Part shown: positions 28,068 through 34,717 of the stretch, piece after piece
How positions within the stretch are numbered: position 1 is the stretch's first letter
How the letters are laid out: each line of letters starts with the position of its first letter
Assembly: GCA_945860515.1 (NCBI GenBank)
Contig: CAMARI010000004.1
Coordinates: 1-44,103, forward strand
Direction: 5' to 3'
DNA length: 44,103 bases
Source of the DNA: Polaromonas sp. YR568
GTDB taxonomy: Bacteria; Pseudomonadota; Gammaproteobacteria; Burkholderiales; Burkholderiaceae_C
Position numbers and translations under genes: made by a program
Notes under the pieces: generated by a model
The model's input: the letters and a program-made list of their open reading frames with translations, nothing else
Told to the model about the DNA's origin: nothing
The model's database searches: none

Positions 28068-28501
28068 TGCTTAGCCCGCGCGCGCATGCCGCTATCCTGC
28101 TTTGCGGAGTTGTCCTCATACCGTGCTGGCCAACCGGTCAAGCGCACGCCGAAACTCAACCCCGTCCGCCCTCAGCCCAGAGCCCCGCGCTGCCAACTCA
28201 ACAACTTCGCACCTACAAGCCCAAGCCAGGCGAGTCACTAGACCGCGTCATTGCCAACACCATGGCCGACAGTCCGTTGAGAATTGAGCTGCTACGCCAA
28301 GCCTATGTTGAATCAAACCCGGGCGCCTTCCTTCAGGGGAAAGCGCCCCAACTACGCAAAAACGTAGCCCTCACTGTCCCCAACCATGAGCAACTGCTGA
28401 AAAGGTTTTTGCCGCCCGTGCCCATTGTCGACGTAGCACAACAACAACCGGCTAGCGGATCAAGCAGCGAGGAACGCCGGCGCTGGGTGCAGTACCCATG
28501 A
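28064..28501 (+). CDS. Secreted protein with FimV-N/LysM-like motif
   Basis: Signal peptide; YKPKPGESLDRVIANTMADSPLRIELLRQAYVESNPGAFLQGKAPQLRKNVALTVP resembles FimV N-terminal/LysM-like pattern; ATGA overlap with flgT. Confidence 0.6.
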   Translation: MMLSPRAHAAILLCGVVLIPCWPTGQAHAETQPRPPSAQSPALPTQQLRTYKPKPGESLDRVIANTMADSPLRIELLRQAYVESNPGAFLQGKAPQLRKNVALTVPNHEQLLKRFLPPVPIVDVAQQQPASGSSSEERRRWVQYP

Positions 28502-29640
28502 TTTCCGTCACGGAGAGCGCTGCGCAAGTTCGCGCCAACCCTCTCTTTCCCCAAGGCTCTTCATCACCAAGCCTGGTCGAGGCGATCACGGCGCGCGCGC
28601 TCAACCTCAAAGACGGCCAAGTGGTGCAAGCCCTGGTTCAGACTCAAGGCAATCAATCGACTTTGCTATTGCAGGGGCGCCTGATTGGTATGCCTGGACT
28701 GCCAGATTTGGTCACTGGTCAACGGCTGCGTTTTCAAGCTCAAGTTTTGCCCGACGGAACCGTTTTATTGCACCCCATTCGTGACCAGGGCCTGAACCCC
28801 ATCACGGCCAATGCCATTGCTGCGAACGCTGCAGGTCTGGCGAGCCCCGCGCCGCCAAAACTGCCCGGCACCGAGGGCAGCTTCTCCCACTTGGCCAGTC
28901 TGTTTTACCGTCAGCCAGGTCAGCCTGACCTGCGGCAATTGTTGGCCCCGGGCGGGCTCGACGCCCTGATGGCTAAACTGGCCAAGCCAAGTGACCTCCA
29001 GATGCAGTGGCAGGCCATGCGCCTGCTGCCGGGGCAGCTCAGCCCAGAGGTGATTCGATGGGTGGTGAGCGCGGTCATGGGATCAGAGGCGAGCATCGAC
29101 CGAGCCCGCAAGCCGCATGCAAACGACCCCAAACAACTGCTCTATCAATTGTTGGCCGCTTTAGCCGATAGCTCGGGAGAGCACGACACCGACGTACAGC
29201 AGATCAAGCGTGCCATTGCTGACCTTGATTCGGCACAACTGAGCGCACTTCAGGCACAGCGCGCGGGTGAAATGGCGATCACCGTGCAGTTGCCCATGGC
29301 CCAAGAGCCGCCAGTCGAGATAGCGTTTGAACGAAAACTGGCAACTGGCGAGGCATCTGCAGTGCTCAGTGTCAGTATTCACACCCGCAGCGAGGATTTC
29401 GGCGAACTTTGGCTCAAGGCTGAGCTGCGTGAATCCAACCAGATTGATCTGGTCATGTGGGCTGTGCGCGATTGGGTCGTCGCCCATGCCAAAAGCAGGG
29501 TTGCTGCACTCCAGCAGCAATTGCAAGATGCTGGCTTATTGATGCGTTCGTTTCAAGCGCATGTTGGAGCCCGCCCAGCGCCAGTAGCCACTGCGCCGAT
29601 GATGGCGGCACCTGGTGTGGTTCTCGATTACCGGGTATGA
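28498..29640 (+). CDS. Second FliK-like (hook-length control family) protein
   Basis: C-terminal GELWLKAELRESNQIDLVMWAVRDWVVAHAKSRVAALQQQLQDAGLLMRSFQAHVG resembles Flg_hook domain; linked to FlhB-like gene. Confidence 0.65.
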   Translation: MISVTESAAQVRANPLFPQGSSSPSLVEAITARALNLKDGQVVQALVQTQGNQSTLLLQGRLIGMPGLPDLVTGQRLRFQAQVLPDGTVLLHPIRDQGLNPITANAIAANAAGLASPAPPKLPGTEGSFSHLASLFYRQPGQPDLRQLLAPGGLDALMAKLAKPSDLQMQWQAMRLLPGQLSPEVIRWVVSAVMGSEASIDRARKPHANDPKQLLYQLLAALADSSGEHDTDVQQIKRAIADLDSAQLSALQAQRAGEMAITVQLPMAQEPPVEIAFERKLATGEASAVLSVSIHTRSEDFGELWLKAELRESNQIDLVMWAVRDWVVAHAKSRVAALQQQLQDAGLLMRSFQAHVGARPAPVATAPMMAAPGVVLDYRV

Positions 29641-29948
29641 CGCTGCCTCGCCAAGCTGTGGCCATCGAATATGGCCACAACATCACCCCCATCGTGAGCG
29701 CCAAAGCGGAGGGAGACCTTGCACTCGACATGATTGCCGAGGCCCGTCGGCACGGCGTCTTGATCACTGAAGATCCCGAACTGCTGGCACAGTTAACTCA
29801 ACTTCAAGTTGACCAAGAAATCCCGCCCGAGCTTTACCGCACCGTCTCAGTTATCTTGACGTGGGTTTATTGGTTGAAAAATATGCGCCCAGGCGATGAG
29901 AAATTGACACCCAAAAACAAGACCGATGAGGCTCAAGCATCGCTGTAA
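29637..29948 (+). CDS. FlhB C-terminal domain-like protein (FlhX/YlqH type)
   Basis: QAVAIEYGHNITPIVSAKAEGDLALDMIAEARRHGVLITEDPELLAQLTQLQVDQEIPPELYRTVSVILTWVYWL; ATG 29637 overlaps preceding stop; no NPTH. Confidence 0.88.
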   Translation: MTLPRQAVAIEYGHNITPIVSAKAEGDLALDMIAEARRHGVLITEDPELLAQLTQLQVDQEIPPELYRTVSVILTWVYWLKNMRPGDEKLTPKNKTDEAQASL

Positions 29949-30373
29949 GAGGTATTGCGGGAAAATTGAGCGATGTAGCCCAGTCGGTTATAAGTTTCTA
30001 CCGGGGTGGACAAATCTGGCGAGCGCAGACTCTGCAAGGTGCCGCGGATCGCCTCCAGCTGACGACTCATCAGCAGGGCGTTGCGCCTGTGGAGACTTTG
30101 GCATGATCCCATGGTTTCCCGGAAACTTTGCCATTCGTCCCGTGTTTGTAAATCCTCGACCGTATCCGCCAGCCGCTTGATTTCTATCATCAGCTCGTTT
30201 TTAACCGGCTGCAACTGCTCAAACTGATCAATTTCTTGATTGCGCAAAGCCTGAAACTCCAGCTCCAGCATATTAGACAGCTGGCCGGCCAGTTTTGTAG
30301 CCTGATCAATAGCGTCGGTCAAGTGCCACTCAATCGCTGATAAGTTGTTCCAGCGCAACAAAACTCTCGGCAA
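29933..30373 (-). CDS. flgN: Flagellar chaperone FlgN (start uncertain, probably downstream of 30373)
   Basis: LEFQALRNQEIDQFEQLQPVKNELMIEIKRLA..., downstream of flgM; ORF start overlaps flgM by 44 bp. Confidence 0.8.
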   Translation of the reverse strand: MPRVLLRWNNLSAIEWHLTDAIDQATKLAGQLSNMLELEFQALRNQEIDQFEQLQPVKNELMIEIKRLADTVEDLQTRDEWQSFRETMGSCQSLHRRNALLMSRQLEAIRGTLQSLRSPDLSTPVETYNRLGYIAQFSRNTSYSDA

Positions 30374-30656
30374 TCCGCCTGGGGTTCAGCGGGTATTGTC
30401 CGTTTTGAATCGCTTCCTTGATCGCGTCGACTTTGGCCCGATCAAAATCAGGCTCCTCTTTCAGACGCTTTTGCACTTCGGTAAAACCAACGCTTGGCGC
30501 TTCGCGAGCTTCTGCGGCAGCTCTGCGGGCATTGATTTCAGTTTCGGACGGGGGAGACGACGGCACAGCCTCCGCTTTACCGCCTTTGTCCAAAACTTTA
30601 CGAGCGACAGAGGCGATTTGCGCCTGTCCAGCCGGGTTAACAATAGGATCGGTCAT
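30330..30656 (-). CDS. flgM: Anti-sigma28 factor FlgM
   Basis: C-terminal FDRAKVDAIKEAIQNGQYPLNPRRIAESFVALEQLI; between flgA and flgN. Confidence 0.92.
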   Translation of the reverse strand: MTDPIVNPAGQAQIASVARKVLDKGGKAEAVPSSPPSETEINARRAAAEAREAPSVGFTEVQKRLKEEPDFDRAKVDAIKEAIQNGQYPLNPRRIAESFVALEQLISD

Positions 30657-30704
30657 ATTGAACTCACTTTACTATCACGGGTAAAAATTGTTTTCACTTG
30701 GGAT

Positions 30705-30731
30705 GTATCGAACGCAACACGGCAAACTTGA
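30705..30731 (-). promoter_or_regulatory. Predicted sigma28 (FliA) promoter of flgM, TCAAGTTT-N11-TTCGATAC
   Basis: Close to TAAAGTTT-N11-GCCGATAA; in the flgA-flgM gap. Confidence 0.7.
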
Positions 30732-30751
30732 GGCCTGACTCAAAAAAAATT

Positions 30752-31711
30752 TCACAAACCACGCGCCGCATTCGGTCCCGTCACCACACCTGTCAGGAGT
30801 CGGCCCGAATCAGCATTTTTTAAGCGCACTTGATCACCCATTTTTCCATCCTGCAAGGCTTCAACCCTCGCCGTGATGGCAAAACCACCGGGTGAGCCCA
30901 CGCTCAACAGAATCATCTGTCCTTGTTTGACCAATACTGTCCGGCGCACATCGTAGCTACGCAGGGGGGTGCCGGCGGGCACGTCTCGAACCATTTCACC
31001 ATTTTCCAAGTCCTTGAGCGAGGTCACGACCTGGCTGTCGAGGCCTTTACCCGAATGCATGACCACGGACAATAAATCGGGCGTGATGACGGTACCTACC
31101 CGTAGCAAAGAATTGCCCACCACCACTTTTTGACTGACGACACCCAGACTGGCGCTGGCACCGGCACTGGCACTGGCACTGGCACTGGCGCTTGGGCTTG
31201 GGCTGGCGTTGGCGCTTGGGCTGGCGTTGGCGTTAGCGCCGGCGTTGGGGCTAGCGTTGGCGTTGGGGCTAGCGTTGGCGTTGGGGCTGGGGCTGGCAGG
31301 CATGGAAGTCACAGACTTCACGCTGTCCAGCACTGGATTGAGGCCGGGCGTGAACACGAGCCGCAAGTAAAGCTGCCAATTGACTGAACCCAGACAGCGC
31401 ACCCGCACTGTTTCGCGCGAGGCAAAGGGCAGATCCATCAGCAAGGCACGGTCACAGGTTTGTAATTGGACTCGGCTGTCCATCGGGGCAAAACTAAATT
31501 GCTCGGGTGTCAACTGCTGAGTCTGCTGAACCCATTTTCCAACTTCAGTGAGCAAGCTGGCCTGCCCGACCGGAGCTTGCGCGTGAGCCGAAGCCGCACC
31601 CAACAGCAAGCCCGTCAGCAAGTACGACAAAGTTTGCCGGACGCAGCGCGGTCCAAGGTCAAACCTGCGCAACTCCGAAGATAAATGGTACAGAAATTGC
31701 AATCTACACAC
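30752..31711 (-). CDS. flgA: P-ring chaperone FlgA (start uncertain; GTG 31711 is one candidate)
   Basis: Signal-like LLTGLLLGAASAHAQA; C-terminal SAF region VVVGNSLLRVGTVITPDLLSVV...GMVRDVPAGTPLRSYDVRRTVLVKQGQMILLSVGSPGFAITA-like; ORF-track ATG 31840 lies upstream of predicted promoter. Confidence 0.85.
   Translation of the reverse strand: MCRLQFLYHLSSELRRFDLGPRCVRQTLSYLLTGLLLGAASAHAQAPVGQASLLTEVGKWVQQTQQLTPEQFSFAPMDSRVQLQTCDRALLMDLPFASRETVRVRCLGSVNWQLYLRLVFTPGLNPVLDSVKSVTSMPASPSPNANASPNANASPNAGANANASPSANASPSPSASASASASAGASASLGVVSQKVVVGNSLLRVGTVITPDLLSVVMHSGKGLDSQVVTSLKDLENGEMVRDVPAGTPLRSYDVRRTVLVKQGQMILLSVGSPGGFAITARVEALQDGKMGDQVRLKNADSGRLLTGVVTGPNAARGL
31149..31302 (-). repeat. Low-complexity simple repeat inside flgA (SPNANA / SASASA)
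   Basis: 6- and 18-bp period DNA repeats encoding PSPNANASPNANASPNAGANANASPSANASPSPSASASASASAGASAS. Confidence 0.9.
31686..31701 (+). promoter_or_regulatory. Predicted sigma54 promoter of LysM-transglycosylase gene, TGGTACAGAAATTGCA
   Basis: TGGYAC-N5-TTGCA with exact spacing; upstream of ATG 31798. Confidence 0.65.
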
Positions 31712-31758
31712 CCATACGTTGAAAAATTGACACCCATGACAGGCTCGAGGCATATTCA

Positions 31759-31774
31759 AGCAAGAAAAGTGCCA
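31759..31774 (-). promoter_or_regulatory. Predicted sigma54 promoter of flgA-flgM-flgN, TGGCACTTTTCTTGCT
   Basis: Perfect TGGCAC-N5-TTGCT. Confidence 0.8.
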
Positions 31775-31797
31775 CCTTCTTTTAAATTGGACGAACA

Positions 31798-32889
31798 ATG
31801 ACGACATCCGAGAAGCTAAACACCACGCCCGTAGCCGCATCCTGGTTGCCAGTCAATCAGTCACGCACGCTTGCCAGCAAAGCCAAATCAGATTTCTCTG
31901 TGTCTCTGCAACAGCTCCTGGAAGAACCCAAAAACCAGGTCAAAGTCGCCAAGGGTGACACCCTCACCGCCATTGTTCGGACCCAAGCCCAGGGCCATGG
32001 CCTGAAGCTGAACAACAGCCAAGAACTGCGGCTGGTTCGGCAACTGGCCGAAGCCAATCAAATCAGTAATCCTGATCTGATCAGTACAGGGCAATCCCTC
32101 AATGTTGCATCTTTAACGCGCGAATTGTCAGCCGCCCGAGGCAACACCGCCGCGGCAGGACAAGGGGTGGCGGCACTGACCGCACCACTGGTTCCGGCAG
32201 CCCTGTCCTTGGCCAGTCGTGCTTCGCCGACTGGATCGGTCCAACCCACGGCCACAGTCGGGCCAGCAGCGCGTAGCAGTGCCAACCCCGTCCTTGAAGG
32301 AACCCTGACCCGCGCGGTTGCCAAAGGATTTATTCCGCCGGCTGAAAAACTGCCGGTTTACGACAAAATTTTGCAAATGGCCAAGTCCCATGGCTTTGCG
32401 CCGGATGACTTTGCGCGCATGACCCTGATGGAAAGCGATGGCATGAACCCGCGGGCCAGCAACCAGCGCTGTCACGGCATTATTCAGTTTTGTGATGGTC
32501 CGGCGCGCGGTGCGGCTTCTGCTGGTTATGCAGACAACGCGCGCGCCATTTTGGGCCTCAGTGTCTACGAGCAGCTCAACCTGGTCGAAAAGTATTTCTC
32601 CGATGTCGGCTTGAAAAACAAGGGCCCCGTCGGTCTGGAAGATCTCTACCTGTCGGTACTCAACCCAGCTTCGCGCGCTGCAGAGCAAGCCACAGCGCCC
32701 CTGAACATTCAGGGTAAACAAGCACGCGCGCTGCACACTGACAGCAACACCGACTCGCCCATCACGCGGCAGTCGATTCGCCAAGGTTTGATGCGCAATG
32801 CCGCAGATCGCTTGGCATCCTGGCTGCCAGCCTCACTCGGGTCATCGATCCAGACAACGCAACGTTCCGTCGGTAACACGACACCTTGA
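31798..32889 (+). CDS. LysM + lysozyme/transglycosylase-like protein (putative flagellar peptidoglycan hydrolase)
   Basis: LysM: VKVAKGDTLTAIVRTQ...LAEANQISNPDLISTGQSLNVA; lysozyme-like: MAKSHGFAPDDFARMTLMESDGMNPRASNQRCHGIIQFCDGPARGAA...VYEQLNLVEKYFSDVG. Confidence 0.75.
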   Translation: MTTSEKLNTTPVAASWLPVNQSRTLASKAKSDFSVSLQQLLEEPKNQVKVAKGDTLTAIVRTQAQGHGLKLNNSQELRLVRQLAEANQISNPDLISTGQSLNVASLTRELSAARGNTAAAGQGVAALTAPLVPAALSLASRASPTGSVQPTATVGPAARSSANPVLEGTLTRAVAKGFIPPAEKLPVYDKILQMAKSHGFAPDDFARMTLMESDGMNPRASNQRCHGIIQFCDGPARGAASAGYADNARAILGLSVYEQLNLVEKYFSDVGLKNKGPVGLEDLYLSVLNPASRAAEQATAPLNIQGKQARALHTDSNTDSPITRQSIRQGLMRNAADRLASWLPASLGSSIQTTQRSVGNTTP

Positions 32890-32909
32890 TGAAGCGGCCA
32901 AACGATCGC

Positions 32910-32933
32910 AAAGCGGCAAACCTTTGCCGCTTT
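32910..32933 (+). terminator. Perfect 11-bp hairpin AAAGCGGCAAA-CC-TTTGCCGCTTT after LysM-transglycosylase gene
   Basis: Perfect inverted repeat 20 bp past the stop; T-tract is short. Confidence 0.5.
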
Positions 32934-33012
32934 GACAAGGCAACTCGCCAAAACCTCGGCCGCCAATGCTGGTCAAGTGGTGCGCGGCACTTTGAAAAGC
33001 GGCAATTGTTGA

Positions 33013-33028
33013 TGGCACAAAAAATGCT
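33013..33028 (+). promoter_or_regulatory. Predicted sigma54 promoter of flgB operon, TGGCACAAAAAATGCT
   Basis: TGGCAC-N5-(A)TGCT, exact spacing; ~67 nt predicted leader to flgB ATG 33107. Confidence 0.75.
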
Positions 33029-33106
33029 GAGTGTAGAAATATCGCTTCAACAATTTAAGAGTGTCGGCATTTTGGCAAATAACTTGAGCGTAATGGAGTC
33101 ATTGAC

Positions 33107-33490
33107 ATGAACATGATCGATCGCGCATTTAGCGCACACGAAAAAGCTTTGGGCGTTCGCAGCCTGCGAATGGAGCTCATGTCACGCAATATCGCCAACG
33201 CAGACACGCCGAACTTCAAAGCCCGCGACATTGACTTCAAGCAAGCGCTGAAGGACACACTGAGCAGCAGTCTCCAAGGCACCCATGGCGGACACATTCA
33301 AAGCGGAGACGACTCCACCCGAAACGCCACGAAGTACCGCGTCCCCTTCAACGTGGCCATCGACGGCAACACGGTTGAGCTTCCGGTCGAGCAGGCCAAG
33401 TTTGGTCAATATGCCGCCGAATACCAAACCACCTTGAGCATTTTGGAAAACCGCATCAGTGGTATTCGCAAAGCACTGCGGGGAGACTAA
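33107..33490 (+). CDS. flgB: Proximal rod protein FlgB
   Basis: MELMSRNIANADTPNFKARDIDFKQAL; precedes flgC. Confidence 0.96.
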   Translation: MNMIDRAFSAHEKALGVRSLRMELMSRNIANADTPNFKARDIDFKQALKDTLSSSLQGTHGGHIQSGDDSTRNATKYRVPFNVAIDGNTVELPVEQAKFGQYAAEYQTTLSILENRISGIRKALRGD

Positions 33491-33492
33491 AC

Positions 33493-33918
33493 ATGTCACT
33501 CGACAACATATTCGCAATCGCAGGTTCAGCGCTCAATGCGCAGTCCGCCAGGATGAATGCAACCGCTTCCAATTTGGCCAACGCATCAACGGTCGCTAGT
33601 ACCGAAAAAGAAGCATTCAGGGCCAAGCGGGTGAGTTTTAAAACCATCATCGATCAGCAAGTGGGCAAAGCCGACCAAGGCAACCAGGGCGGCGTTCGCA
33701 TCAGCGGCATCACAGACGACCCCAAAGGCATCGGCCGCGTGTCGGCCCCAGGAAACCCATTGGCCGACAAAGATGGCTACATCTACTTGTCCAACGTGAA
33801 TGAGATGACCGAGATGGTTGAAATGATGGCCGCTTCGCGCTCTTATCAAAACAATGTTGAAGTCGTCAACACCGCCCGTCAATTGACGCTTCGCACACTT
33901 GACATTATCAAAAGCTGA
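33493..33918 (+). CDS. flgC: Proximal rod protein FlgC
   Basis: MNATASNLANAST; GNPLADKDGYIYLSNVNEMTEMVEMMAASRSYQNNVEVVNTARQL. Confidence 0.96.
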   Translation: MSLDNIFAIAGSALNAQSARMNATASNLANASTVASTEKEAFRAKRVSFKTIIDQQVGKADQGNQGGVRISGITDDPKGIGRVSAPGNPLADKDGYIYLSNVNEMTEMVEMMAASRSYQNNVEVVNTARQLTLRTLDIIKS

Positions 33919-33940
33919 GCAAGAAAGCTGAAGACATCTT

Positions 33941-34666
33941 ATGGCCAACATCAATCTTTTATCGTCCAACAAACAAACGGACAGCGCCTGGGCTTCCGCC
34001 TTGCCGTCCAGCATCAAAACGACCGCCGGTGCAGCCAAAGAGGCGGAGCTCGCAGGCAGCGCCAAATCGAACATGGGACAAAAAGACTTTTTGACCTTGT
34101 TCACCACCCAGCTGAAAAACCAGGATCCGCTCGACCCGGTCAAAAACGAGGCTTTCGTGGCCCAGCTGGCCCAATTCTCCCAGTTAGAGGCAACTACCAA
34201 TATGTCGACCACGCTGAACGATTTTGTCGCCAGCATGGGCAGCAATCAAATCACAGCTGGTGCCAACTTGCTGGGTAAAAAAGTGTCGGTGGCCGATGCG
34301 CCGGCTCAACTCATCGGGGGCCAACCCATCCAAGGTATTGTCAGCCTGCCCAACGGTGCCCAAGGCATTCAGGTTCAAGTGTTTGATGAAAAAGGCATTC
34401 TGGTCAACACCCAAATTCTTGGAGCCCAGGTCGCCGGCGACATGCCCTGGGCCTGGAACGGCGCCAACGACGCCGGCAACGTCTTGCCCGATGGCAACTA
34501 CCGCTTTGCTGCCAAAGCGGTGGTTGAGGGTAAAACCACCACCCCATCCGTCAGCACCATGGCCACAGTCACCGGCATCAGCCAACAAGCCGACAAGTCC
34601 ATCGTGCTGCAAGTTCAAGGCGGCAAGTCGATCAAGTTATCTGATGTCAAACGAATTGACGGCTAA
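33941..34666 (+). CDS. flgD: Hook capping protein FlgD
   Basis: MGQKDFLTLFTTQLKNQDPLDPVKNEAFVAQLAQFSQLE. Confidence 0.97.
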   Translation: MANINLLSSNKQTDSAWASALPSSIKTTAGAAKEAELAGSAKSNMGQKDFLTLFTTQLKNQDPLDPVKNEAFVAQLAQFSQLEATTNMSTTLNDFVASMGSNQITAGANLLGKKVSVADAPAQLIGGQPIQGIVSLPNGAQGIQVQVFDEKGILVNTQILGAQVAGDMPWAWNGANDAGNVLPDGNYRFAAKAVVEGKTTTPSVSTMATVTGISQQADKSIVLQVQGGKSIKLSDVKRIDG

Positions 34667-34717
34667 ATCCAACGCAACCCTCTAAAACAAAAGCAACCTC
34701 AACCGGAGTCTTCAACC

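Noticed and set aside
31149-31302. NANA/SPNANA repeats resembling circumsporozoite NANP repeats
   Set aside because: Superficial low-complexity similarity; it is an in-frame simple repeat in flgA
32128-32784. 218-aa minus-strand ORF
   Set aside because: Antisense to the LysM-transglycosylase gene; no domain similarity
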